Source of the DNA: CAYVOX01 sp964453035 | GTDB taxonomy: Bacteria > Chloroflexota > Anaerolineae > Anaerolineales > Anaerolineaceae | DNA length: 16,837 bases | NCBI GenBank assembly: GCA_964453035.1 | Contig: CAYVOX010000062.1 | Coordinates: 1 to 16,837, forward strand | Direction of reading: 5' to 3' | Shown here: positions 5,118-12,853 of the stretch, piece by piece | Layout of the letters: each line of letters begins with the position of its first letter | Numbering within the stretch: position 1 is the first letter of the stretch | Made by a program: the position numbers and the translations under genes | The notes under the pieces: model-generated | What the model was told of the DNA's origin: nothing | The model's input: only the letters and a program-made list of their open reading frames with translations | Databases searched by the model: none

Positions 5118-7031
5118 TTGCGTTCACGATCCCCTGATCCCTCTCGCCAGCGTCAAAAGATGAGCCTGGCCCCGCTGGGGCGGGCCATCCGCTACCTGGG
5201 ACGCTACCGCGGTATTGCGGCGGCGGCTTACCTGTTCCTGTTCCTTTCTACGGGCGCCATGCTGATGGTGCCGCAGTTGGTGCAGAACATCATTGATGCC
5301 ATCACCAACGGTTACATGGCTGCCCAGGTGCTTAAAGTGCCGGTGGCTTTCCAGGGGACGGTGCTGGAGAAGCTGGGCTGGACGGCTGAGCAACTGGCCG
5401 CCAACCAGAATGGCGCCGAAACTGCGCTGCTGACGGCAGGTGGGCTGATTCTGGTGTTTGCGGTGGTGCGCGGGTTGTTTGCGTTCTCGTACAGCTACAT
5501 GGCTGAGCGCACCTCTCAGGGCATTGCCTTTGACCTGCGCAACGAGCTTTACGCCAAGATTCAGCGGCTGTCGTTCAGCTATCACGACCAGAACCAGACC
5601 GGGCAGTTGATGATCCGCGCGACGGATGACGTGGAAAAGGTGCGCCTGTTCATCGGGCAGGGATTGCTGATGGCGACCCAGGCGGTGGTTATGCTGACGG
5701 CGACTTTGATCATCCTGACGCTGACCAACGCGCAGCTGATGCTGGTCATCCTGCCGGTGCTGCCGGTGGCAATGCTCATGTTCCTGGTGTTTGGCAGCCT
5801 GGCGCAGCCGCTGTTCATGAAGGTGCAGCAGAAGCTTTCGGCGCTCAACACCGTGCTGCAGGAGAACCTGGCGGGCATCAAGGTTATCAAGGCGTTTGTG
5901 CGCGAGCCTGAACAGCAGGCGCGCTTTAACCGCTCGGCGGATGAGTTGATGGGACAGCAAATCCAGGTGAGCCGGTTGTTTTCGTTCCTGTTCCCGGTGG
6001 TGTTTCTGGTGGCCAACCTGGGGCAGGCGGCGGTGCTCTACTTTGGCGGCGAGCAAATCATCTACGGCACGCTAACGCTGGGGGAGTGGCAGAAGTTCAG
6101 CCTGTACCTGGTGTACGTGTTCTTCCCGCTGGGGCAGCTGGGCATGATTATCTCACAGATGTCACAGGCTTCGGCTTCAGCGCAGCGCGTGTTTGAGATC
6201 CTGGATGCGCGCAGCGATGTGGAGACCAAACCCGGGGCCGTGGACTTACCCCTTGTGCAGGGCAATGTGACGTTTGAGGGGGTCACCTTCCGTTATTTTG
6301 GCGGCGGCGACCCGGCACTAAAAGCGGTGAGCTTTAGCGCCCAACCAGGCGAGACGATTGCGCTGCTGGGGGCGACGGGCAGCGGTAAAAGCACCATCAT
6401 CAACCTGATTCCGCGCTTTTATGATGCCAGCGAGGGGCGGGTGTTGATTGACGGGCAGGATGTGCGCGATGTGACGCTCGATTCACTGCGCCAGCAGATT
6501 GGCATTGTGCTGCAGGATACCACCCTGTTCAGCGGCACCATCCGCGAGAACATTGCTTTTGGGCGGCCCGAGGCCTCGCAGGAAGAAGTTGAACAGGCGG
6601 CGCGGGCAGCCCAGGCGCATGCGTTTATCATGGACTTCCCGGAAGGGTATGAGACGCGCGTGGGCGAGCGCGGCACCACGCTCAGCGGCGGGCAGAAGCA
6701 GCGTGTGGCGATTGCGCGTGCCCTGCTGCTCAATCCGCGCATTCTCATCCTGGATGATTCAACCAGCAGTGTGGATACCGTCACCGAGTACCAGATTCAG
6801 CAGATGCTGAGCCGCCTGATGAAAGGGCGCACCAGCTTTGTGATTGCCCAGCGCATCAGCACGGTGCGCACGGCGGACCAGATCCTGGTGCTGGACAAGG
6901 GGCAGATTGCGGCGCAGGGCCGGCATGATGAGCTGATTGAATCCAGCCCGATTTACGCCGAGATTTACAACTCTCAACTGATTGAAGATTCTGTGTTGGC
7001 GCCTGTGGCGGGCACGGCGGAGGTGAATTAA
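5118..7031 (+). CDS. Heterodimeric ABC exporter, subunit with degenerate ATP site
   Basis: A 637-residue half-transporter: six transmembrane helices (about 34-345) and an ATPase domain (380-620). Walker A GATGSGKS is at 418-425, the Q-loop VLQD at 464-467 and canonical signature LSGGQ at 522-526. The Walker B glutamate is replaced by Asp547 (ILILDD), and the H-loop histidine by Gln578. This is the pattern of the catalytically impaired subunit in heterodimers such as TM287/288, LmrCD and BmrCD. The loop between helices 1 and 2 (about 60-103) is longer than usual. I chose TTG 5118 because GGAGG at 5108-5112 lies 5 nt upstream; TTG 5106 overlaps that site, and ATG 5160 has none. Substrate is unknown; the MarR neighbour suggests toxic-compound export. 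Confidence 0.92.
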   Translation: MRSRSPDPSRQRQKMSLAPLGRAIRYLGRYRGIAAAAYLFLFLSTGAMLMVPQLVQNIIDAITNGYMAAQVLKVPVAFQGTVLEKLGWTAEQLAANQNGAETALLTAGGLILVFAVVRGLFAFSYSYMAERTSQGIAFDLRNELYAKIQRLSFSYHDQNQTGQLMIRATDDVEKVRLFIGQGLLMATQAVVMLTATLIILTLTNAQLMLVILPVLPVAMLMFLVFGSLAQPLFMKVQQKLSALNTVLQENLAGIKVIKAFVREPEQQARFNRSADELMGQQIQVSRLFSFLFPVVFLVANLGQAAVLYFGGEQIIYGTLTLGEWQKFSLYLVYVFFPLGQLGMIISQMSQASASAQRVFEILDARSDVETKPGAVDLPLVQGNVTFEGVTFRYFGGGDPALKAVSFSAQPGETIALLGATGSGKSTIINLIPRFYDASEGRVLIDGQDVRDVTLDSLRQQIGIVLQDTTLFSGTIRENIAFGRPEASQEEVEQAARAAQAHAFIMDFPEGYETRVGERGTTLSGGQKQRVAIARALLLNPRILILDDSTSSVDTVTEYQIQQMLSRLMKGRTSFVIAQRISTVRTADQILVLDKGQIAAQGRHDELIESSPIYAEIYNSQLIEDSVLAPVAGTAEVN

Positions 7032-7033
7032 TT

Positions 7034-8989
7034 ATGATGGGTGGACACGGCGGACCGCGCCACTTACTGATGCAGGAAACCTCCAGGCCGTCGAACGTGG
7101 GCAAAACGCTCAGACGGCTGGTAGCGTATCTCAAACCGTATGCCTGGGTGCTGGCGCTGGTGGCCATCACGCTGGTTATCAACACCTGGACGCAGGTCAT
7201 CTCGCCAGACCTTTCCGGCCAGATTGTGGATTGTTACCTGACGCCCGCCACCGCTGGGCGGGTGCAGCTGCCGGGCGCGGAAGCCTCTGCCAGCAACTGC
7301 TGGTACGACCCGGGCGCTGCCGGCGGCACGCAGCAGCAGGCGGTGCAGGGGTTGGGCGGCCTGGTGCTGTTGATGGCGGGATTGTTTGTGCTGGGGGCGG
7401 TGATGGGCGGCCTGCAGTTCTTTTTGATGACCTGGACGGGCCAGCACATCTTGCGCACGCTGCGCACGCAGGTTTTTGCGCATTTGCATAAACTCTCGCT
7501 TAACTACTACGCAGAGAATGAATCCGGCAACGTGATGAGCCGCATCACCAACGATATGGAAACCATCCAGCAGGCGATGAATTTTGCGCTGGTGCAGGTG
7601 CTGGGCAGCGCGCTGCTGCTGGTGTGGGTGGTTTACAACATGCTCACGCGGAGCCTGGTTTACGCGCTGATCAGCATGGTGGTGATGCCGTTGATGGTGG
7701 TGGCGACGGTGTGGATTTCGGGGCGGGCGCGCAAGGCTTTCAGGCGCACGCGGAAGGAAATTGGCAACGTCAACGCTGACCTGCAGGAAAGCATCTCTGG
7801 CGTGCGCGAGGTGCAGGCCTTCAGCCGCGAGGAAGCCAACATCGAGGCGTTTAAACAGGTCAATGCCGCCAACCGCGATGCGAATATCGCCGCGGTGGCG
7901 ATCACTGCCACGCTGGCGCCCACGCTGGAAGCGCTGGGGTACCTGGCGGTGGCGATTGTCACCGTGGTGGGCGGGGTTTTCTTGCTGCGCGGGCAGGATT
8001 TGTTCGGCACGAGTGTTTCGCTGGGGTTGATTATCACCTTCCAGGCTTACGTGCAGCGCTTTAACCAGCCTGTCCAGCAGATTTCCACGCTGTGGACCAA
8101 CTTGCAGAGCGCAGTGGCCGGCGCGGAGCGTATTTTCGGCATCCTCGATACCGAGCCGGACGTGGTGGATCTCCCCGACGCGGTGGAGATGCCGGCGATC
8201 CGGGGCGAGGTGGCGTTTGAGCACGTCACGGCGGAGTACGTCAAGGGCCAGCCGGTACTTTCAGACGTCAGCTTTAGCGCGCGGGCCGGGCAAACGGTGG
8301 CCATCGTCGGCCCCACCGGCGCGGGTAAAACCACCATCATCAACCTGATTCCGCGCTTTTACGACGTGGTGGGAGGCACCATCCGCATTGACGGCACGGA
8401 TATCAGCCGGGTGACGCGGCCCAGCCTGCGCCGCCAGATTGGCATCGTGCTGCAGGATACCTTCCTGTTCAGCGACACTGTGATGAATAACATCCGCTTC
8501 GGGCGGCCGGACGCCACCGATGAAGAAGTTTACGCGGCAGCCAGGCTCTCGCGGGCGGATGAGTTCATCCAGCGGCTGCCCAAGGGGTACCAGACGGTGC
8601 TGGGCGAGCACGGCGCCGGACTCAGCCAGGGACAGCGGCAGCTGGTTTCGATTGCGCGCGCCGCACTGGCCGACCCGCGCATCTTAATCCTGGATGAGGC
8701 CACCTCGAGCGTTGATACGCGCACGGAGCGGCTGATCCAGGCGGCGCTGGAAACGCTGCTGCGCGGGCGCACCAGTTTTGTCATCGCTCACCGCCTGAGC
8801 ACCATCCGCAACGCCGACCAGGTGCTGGTGATTGAGGATGGGCAGATTGTGGAGCGCGGTAAGCATGACGAACTGCTGGCAAAACGCGGCGCTTACTACA
8901 ACCTGTACATGCGCCAGTTCGTGGCTGAAGAGACGCCGCAACCGACGCCGGGTAATAACGGGCAGCATCCTGAGGTGACGGCGGGGTAG
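7034..8989 (+). CDS. Heterodimeric ABC exporter, subunit with catalytic ATP site
   Basis: The 651-residue partner of the preceding half-transporter begins 2 nt after its stop, with GGAGGTG at 7019-7025 as ribosome-binding site. It has six transmembrane helices (about 35-355) and an ATPase domain (388-630). Walker A GPTGAGKT is at 426-433, Walker B with catalytic Glu555 (ILILDE), and the H-loop His586 is intact, but the signature reads LSQGQ (530-534) instead of LSGGQ. The two subunits are therefore complementary: one sound ATP site (this Walker A/B with the partner's LSGGQ) and one degenerate. The first extracytoplasmic loop is extended and holds two cysteines, Cys67 and Cys89, which could form a disulfide outside the membrane. 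ATG 7037 is an alternative start. Confidence 0.92.
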   Translation: MMGGHGGPRHLLMQETSRPSNVGKTLRRLVAYLKPYAWVLALVAITLVINTWTQVISPDLSGQIVDCYLTPATAGRVQLPGAEASASNCWYDPGAAGGTQQQAVQGLGGLVLLMAGLFVLGAVMGGLQFFLMTWTGQHILRTLRTQVFAHLHKLSLNYYAENESGNVMSRITNDMETIQQAMNFALVQVLGSALLLVWVVYNMLTRSLVYALISMVVMPLMVVATVWISGRARKAFRRTRKEIGNVNADLQESISGVREVQAFSREEANIEAFKQVNAANRDANIAAVAITATLAPTLEALGYLAVAIVTVVGGVFLLRGQDLFGTSVSLGLIITFQAYVQRFNQPVQQISTLWTNLQSAVAGAERIFGILDTEPDVVDLPDAVEMPAIRGEVAFEHVTAEYVKGQPVLSDVSFSARAGQTVAIVGPTGAGKTTIINLIPRFYDVVGGTIRIDGTDISRVTRPSLRRQIGIVLQDTFLFSDTVMNNIRFGRPDATDEEVYAAARLSRADEFIQRLPKGYQTVLGEHGAGLSQGQRQLVSIARAALADPRILILDEATSSVDTRTERLIQAALETLLRGRTSFVIAHRLSTIRNADQVLVIEDGQIVERGKHDELLAKRGAYYNLYMRQFVAEETPQPTPGNNGQHPEVTAG

Positions 8990-9049
8990 GTTATTTTTTA
9001 GCCATGTGAGATAAGAACACCCATTTCCTGCTTGACAGGCGGCCAGGGT

Positions 9050-9094
9050 AAAAAGGATGGACAGGATATTTCTCAGGATTATCCTGTCCTTTTT
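9050..9094 (+). terminator. Rho-independent terminator after the ABC exporter operon
   Basis: GGACAGGATA (9059-9068) and TATCCTGTCC (9080-9089) form a perfect 10-bp stem with an 11-nt loop, followed by five Ts (9090-9094). Five As at 9050-9054 allow weak function in the other direction. The loop holds a second CAGGAT copy that can form a competing small hairpin. Confidence 0.8.
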
Positions 9095-9201
9095 AATCCG
9101 GGGCGGGGCAGACGCCTTTTGCCTCTACAGAAAGGGGCAGGTAGGGCGCTTGTTGGGCTGGTTAACCCATTTTTCACCCGCGCCTTCACCTGGACGGGCG
9201 A

Positions 9202-9230
9202 TTGAAAAGATGTTCTATCTGAGGTAAGCT
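9202..9230 (+). promoter_or_regulatory. Possible promoter of the polymerase cassette
   Basis: TTGAAA (9202-9207) is followed after 17 nt by TAAGCT (9225-9230), which ends 6 nt before ATG 9237, the same spacing as at the two TATAAT-N6-ATG genes. The -10 match is poor (three of six). The only purine-rich site, GAGG at 9221-9224, is too far from the ATG for normal initiation. Upstream, GGTTAACC at 9160-9167 is an 8-bp palindrome of unknown meaning. Confidence 0.35.
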
Positions 9231-9236
9231 GGGTGT

Positions 9237-9773
9237 ATGCAAAACCCGCCCGAGCTTACTCCGCCAGCACACATCTTCCCCATGCCGCTGCCGCGCCGCC
9301 TGCTGCTGGTGGTGGCTCCGCATGCCGCCCGGGCGTTGATGCTGGAACTGGCGGCGCGCACGGCGCTGGGTGGCGCGCTGCGCGTGCTGGACGGGGGCAA
9401 CCAGTTCAACGTTTACCCGGTGGCGCACGAGGTGCGCCACTACACAACCGACCTGCGCGGCGCGCTGGAGCGCATCCGCGTGGCGCGCGCCTTCACCTGC
9501 TACCAGATGGCTGCGCTGCTGGAGCAATCGGCCCCGCAGGCTCAGCCCACCCTGGTTCTGGATATACTCTCGTCCTTCTACGATGAGGATGTGCGCATCG
9601 AGGAGGCCAGCCAGCTGCTCAAGGGCTGCCTGGTGGAACTGCGCCGCCTGGCGCAGGCCGGACCGCTGGTGGTTTCGGCCAAACCACCGCCGGAAGCCAG
9701 CGCCGACCGCGCGGCGCGCGCAGCGCTGCTTGACCAGCTGCGCGCAGCCGCCGCGCAGGTGTGGGAGGCCTGA
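9237..9773 (+). CDS. RecA/RadA-fold protein lacking a P-loop, polymerase-associated
   Basis: A 178-residue protein with the look of a RecA-superfamily core but no Walker A: where GxxxxGK(S/T) should be, after LLLVV at 22-26, it reads APHAARAL. Retained features are V-L-D-G-G-N-Q-F at 50-57, V-A-R-A-F-T-C-Y-Q at 82-90 (compare the RAF/AY segment of RadA/Rad51), a Walker B-like PTLVLDILSSFYDED at 104-118, and a terminal strand PLVVSA at 143-148. It probably cannot hydrolyse ATP and would act as a binding or adaptor subunit. It is first of three tightly packed genes, with the next starting 1 nt after its stop, and the last is a family-B DNA polymerase. The parallel with RecA-like ImuA beside mutagenic polymerases is inference. 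A KaiC-like origin is the alternative. Confidence 0.65.
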   Translation: MQNPPELTPPAHIFPMPLPRRLLLVVAPHAARALMLELAARTALGGALRVLDGGNQFNVYPVAHEVRHYTTDLRGALERIRVARAFTCYQMAALLEQSAPQAQPTLVLDILSSFYDEDVRIEEASQLLKGCLVELRRLAQAGPLVVSAKPPPEASADRAARAALLDQLRAAAAQVWEA

Positions 9774-9774
9774 G

Positions 9775-10059
9775 ATGGGGCGCACGCTGCCTTCCGTCAC
9801 CCAGATGTTTTACCAGGAGGAGGAAGCGTTTAACCGCTTCCGGCGCGCGCTGCGGCGCAGCGACCAGCTGGCGCTGGATGACCTGTTCTCGGCGGCGCGG
9901 CAACACCTGGCGGCGGCGGCCTACGCTGCCAACGCCCTGCCCATGGAGACCTTTCTGCTGGCGATGCTGCTGGAGGAGCACAAGGAGGTGCTGCGCCTGC
10001 GCTACCAGGTGGAGGCACTCAGCGGGCAGCTTGCCCCGCCGCCGGAGCAAGATGGCTGA
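9775..10059 (+). CDS. Small helical protein linking the RecA-like and polymerase genes
   Basis: A 94-residue, probably all-helical cytoplasmic protein. It begins MGRTLPSVTQ, continues through F-R-R-A-L-R-R-S-D-Q-L-A-L-D-D-L-F (22-38) and ends with L-L-A-M-L-L-E-E-H-K-E-V (61-72) and a Pro-rich tail. I believe the MGRTLPSVTQ start recurs in small conserved hypothetical proteins of Chloroflexota beside this polymerase type, but I cannot name a domain with certainty. GGGAGG (9763-9768) lies 6 nt before ATG 9775. It starts 1 nt after the RecA-like gene and overlaps the polymerase gene by 8 nt, so the three products are probably made together, perhaps as one complex. Confidence 0.75.
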   Translation: MGRTLPSVTQMFYQEEEAFNRFRRALRRSDQLALDDLFSAARQHLAAAAYAANALPMETFLLAMLLEEHKEVLRLRYQVEALSGQLAPPPEQDG

Positions 10060-12298
10060 GTGGGAGGGCTGGTTTTTTGACCTGTACGACGACCCGCAGG
10101 GGGGCGTCATCCTGTGGCTGCTGGCCGACAGCGGCGAGCGCGTGCGCCTGCGCCAGGCCTTTCCTATCACCTTTTATGCCGCGGGGCCCGCTGAGCGCCT
10201 GCGCGCGCTGTGGCGCTGGCTGGAATCCCAGCCGCTGCCGGTGCGCCTGGCGCGGGAGGAGCGGCGCGACCTGTTTCTGCCGCATCCGGTGACGGTGCTG
10301 GCGGTGGAAGTGCCCTGCGCGGCACACCAGCCGCGTTTGTTCCGGCAGGCGGCGCGTGATTTTGGCGACCTGACCTTTTACGATGCGGATATTCCCCTGG
10401 CGCTGCGCCACGCTGCGCGTTACGGCACTTTTCCGCTGGCGCGCTGCCGGGTTAGGGCGGCGAACGGCGGTGAGGTGCAGGCGCTGCAGGTGCTGGATAC
10501 CCCCTGGGAGCTGGACCCATCCCCTGCTCCGCTGCGCGGGCTGGAACTGGAACCGGATTGCGACCCGGCGCACGCCGAGCCGCGCTACCTGCTGGCGCGT
10601 TTTGAGCGCTGCGCCTACCGCTTTGCCCTGGATGCGCCCCGCCCCCTGCTGGTGAACCTGCGCGCCCTGCTGCAAAAGCATGATCCGGATATGCTGCTCA
10701 CCGCGTGGGGCGATACCTGGCTGCTGCCGCGCCTGCTGGAGATGAGCCGTGCGGCGGGGCTGGCGCTGCCGCTCAACCGCGAGCCGGGACGGGATGCGGC
10801 GCAGCGTGCGCAGCGCACTTATTTTTCCTACGGGCAGATTATTTACCGCGGGCAGCAGGTGAACCTGTTCGGGCGCTGGCACATTGACGGGCACAACGCC
10901 ACCCTGTGGGACGATTACTCGCTGGAGGGCACGCTGGAGACGGCGCGCGTGACCGCGCTGCCGGTGCAAACCGCGGCGCGCACCTCGCCGGGGACGGGCA
11001 TCTCTGCCATGCAAATCACCACCGCGCTGCGCATCGGGGCGCTGGTGCCGTGGCGCAAGCAGCAGGTGGAGCGGCCTAAAACCGCCCTGGACCTGCTGGA
11101 GAGCGACCAGGGTGGGCTGGTGTATCAGCCGCTGGTGGGCGTGCACCGCGACGTGGGCGCGATTGACTTTATCTCCATGTACCCCAGCATCATGGTGCGC
11201 GGCAACATCTCGCCGGAGACGCGCCCCAACGACCCACAGGCGGCCCCGCTGGATAAGCCCGGGCTGGTGCCGCAGACGCTGGCGCCGCTGCTGGAGAAGC
11301 GCGTGGCGCTCAAGCTGCGCACCAGCGGGCTGCCGGCCTGGCACCCGCAGCGCAAACACGACCAGGCGCGTTCCACGGCGCACAAGTGGCTGCTGGTGAC
11401 CTGTTTTGGCTACCTGGGCTATAAAAACGCGCGTTTCGGGAGGATCGAGGCGCACGAGGCGGTGACGGCGGGCGGGCGGGAGGCGCTGCTGCGCGCCAAG
11501 GAAGCCGCCGAGGATGCCGGATTTTCCGTGCTGCACATGTACGTGGACGGGTTGTGGGTGCAAAAGCCGGGGGCGGTTTCAAAGGCGGATTTTGCCCCGC
11601 TGCTGGAGGAGGTAGCCAGCCGCACGGGGCTTTCGATTGCGCTGGACGGTATCTACCGCTGGGTGGTGTTTTTACCCTCGCGGGTGGACGGGCGCGCGCC
11701 GGTGCCCAACCGCTATTTTGGCGTTTTCCAGGATGGGTCGCTTAAGGTGCGGGGCATCGAGGCGCGCCGGCGGGATACCCCGCGTTTTGTGGCCGAGGTG
11801 CAGATGGAGTTGCTGGAGATACTGGCCCAGGCGGACAGCCTGGATGAGGTGGCGGCGTATTTGCCGGCGGCCTGCCGCCGCTTGCGCCAGCGCCTGAGGG
11901 AGCTGCGTGCCGGCGAGGTGCCGCCGGAGAAGCTGCTGATGGGCCTCAAGCTGAGCCGCAAGCTGGAGGCCTACACCAGCCCGTCACCGGCGGCGCGGGC
12001 GGTGGCACAGCTCAACGCGGTGGGTAAATCCGCTGAGCCGGGGCAGCGCATCCGCTTTTTGTGGCTGCGCGGAGAAAGCGCGGTGCACGCCTGGGACCTG
12101 CCCACTCTGCCGGACGCCAGACGGCTGGATTTGGAGCGCTACGCCGAACTGCTGCTGCGCGCAGCGGAGGCGGTGCTGGAGCCGTTTGGCGTTTCGCGGG
12201 AGAAGATGCTGGGCTATGAGACGGCGCTGCCGCTGTTTGGGCCGCGAGCGCTGCCGGTGCGGTGGCACGCACCGCTGCAGGAGGTTGCGCAGGCGTGA
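10052..12298 (+). CDS. Divergent family-B DNA polymerase, PolB2 (Dpo2)-like
   Basis: A 748-residue DNA-directed DNA polymerase of family B. Motif A is DFISMYPSIM with Asp372. Motif B is K445-W-L-L-V-T-C-F-G, departing from K-x3-N-S-x-Y-G. Motif C is Y-V-D-G-L-W (497-502) instead of Y-G-D-T-D-S. Aligned from LWV, Asp499 matches the essential second aspartate, while the first is Tyr. The stretch SPGTGISAMQ (312-321), VPWRK and N-I-S-P-E-T (385-390) recall archaeal PolB2. The exonuclease half is eroded: Exo I reads E-L-E (165-167) rather than D-x-E; Asp221 may be Exo II; Exo III is unclear. Proofreading is probably weak or absent. GGAG at 10044-10047 precedes ATG 10052 by 4 nt. The gene ends 3 nt from the converging phosphatase gene, with no terminator visible. 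Confidence 0.87.
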   Translation: MAEWEGWFFDLYDDPQGGVILWLLADSGERVRLRQAFPITFYAAGPAERLRALWRWLESQPLPVRLAREERRDLFLPHPVTVLAVEVPCAAHQPRLFRQAARDFGDLTFYDADIPLALRHAARYGTFPLARCRVRAANGGEVQALQVLDTPWELDPSPAPLRGLELEPDCDPAHAEPRYLLARFERCAYRFALDAPRPLLVNLRALLQKHDPDMLLTAWGDTWLLPRLLEMSRAAGLALPLNREPGRDAAQRAQRTYFSYGQIIYRGQQVNLFGRWHIDGHNATLWDDYSLEGTLETARVTALPVQTAARTSPGTGISAMQITTALRIGALVPWRKQQVERPKTALDLLESDQGGLVYQPLVGVHRDVGAIDFISMYPSIMVRGNISPETRPNDPQAAPLDKPGLVPQTLAPLLEKRVALKLRTSGLPAWHPQRKHDQARSTAHKWLLVTCFGYLGYKNARFGRIEAHEAVTAGGREALLRAKEAAEDAGFSVLHMYVDGLWVQKPGAVSKADFAPLLEEVASRTGLSIALDGIYRWVVFLPSRVDGRAPVPNRYFGVFQDGSLKVRGIEARRRDTPRFVAEVQMELLEILAQADSLDEVAAYLPAACRRLRQRLRELRAGEVPPEKLLMGLKLSRKLEAYTSPSPAARAVAQLNAVGKSAEPGQRIRFLWLRGESAVHAWDLPTLPDARRLDLERYAELLLRAAEAVLEPFGVSREKMLGYETALPLFGPRALPVRWHAPLQEVAQA

Positions 12299-12301
12299 GG
12301 G

Positions 12302-12841
12302 TTAATGCCAGGTGATGAGGGTGGGCTGGGCGTTGTTGGGGATGTGGGCGTAAACCTGCTCAAGGGGGATGCGATTGGCCTGGCAGACCAGGGTGGCGAG
12401 GGCCAGCCCGTGGCTGACGACAAGCACGCGCCCGAGGGGGTGGGCGCGGGTGATCTCAGCGGCGGCGAGGGTCATGCGAGCGGCAACCTCGGAGACGCTC
12501 TCCCCTCCCGGGGCGCGGGCCTGGGGGGAATTATTCTGCGTATAGCCGAGGGAGACTTCGGATAACAGACGGCCTTCCCATTCACCCATGCTGATTTCGC
12601 GCAGGCTGCGACAAACGTTGATAGGCAGGTTGAGGTTTCGGGCCAGGATTTGCGCTGTCTGGTGGGCGCGCTGCAGGTCGCTGGTGTAGAGCGCATCAAA
12701 GCGCTGCCCGCTGAGGCTGAGCGCCAGCGCGCGGGCCTGGTTGATTCCTTCAGCGTTGAGGGGGATATCCGATTGGCCCTGGTAGCGCCCGGCCAGGTTC
12801 CAGTCGGTTTGCCCGTGGCGGATGAGGTGTAGTTCGGTCAT
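12302..12841 (-). CDS. Histidine phosphatase family protein
   Basis: A 179-residue single-domain phosphatase of the phosphoglycerate-mutase/CobC type. The catalytic IRHGQTDWN is at 7-15 with His9 phosphorylated in the cycle, GRYQGQSDIPLN at 18-29 contributes substrate contacts, YTSDLQRAHQTA is at 52-63, REISMGEWEG at 81-90 holds the catalytic acid, and VSHG near 143-146 holds the second histidine. The length fits alpha-ribazole phosphatase or general sugar-phosphate phosphatases, and the substrate cannot be decided from sequence. It begins 12 nt after the glycosyltransferase stop and is probably translated from the same mRNA. The ribosome-binding site is weak. It is distinct from the phosphatase-GNAT fusion at the left of the window. 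Confidence 0.9.
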   Translation of the reverse strand: MTELHLIRHGQTDWNLAGRYQGQSDIPLNAEGINQARALALSLSGQRFDALYTSDLQRAHQTAQILARNLNLPINVCRSLREISMGEWEGRLLSEVSLGYTQNNSPQARAPGGESVSEVAARMTLAAAEITRAHPLGRVLVVSHGLALATLVCQANRIPLEQVYAHIPNNAQPTLITWH

Positions 12842-12853
12842 AGACTTCGAGAC

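Noticed and set aside
9032..9037. TTGACA as a -35 box
   Set aside because: No -10-like hexamer at 16-18 nt spacing; the following bases form the terminator stem.
10019..11563. Long minus-strand open frame (over 500 codons) opposite the polymerase gene
   Set aside because: Arg/Gln/His/Pro-rich with no domain look; it is a shadow of GC-rich coding sequence on the other strand, which carries clear polymerase motifs.
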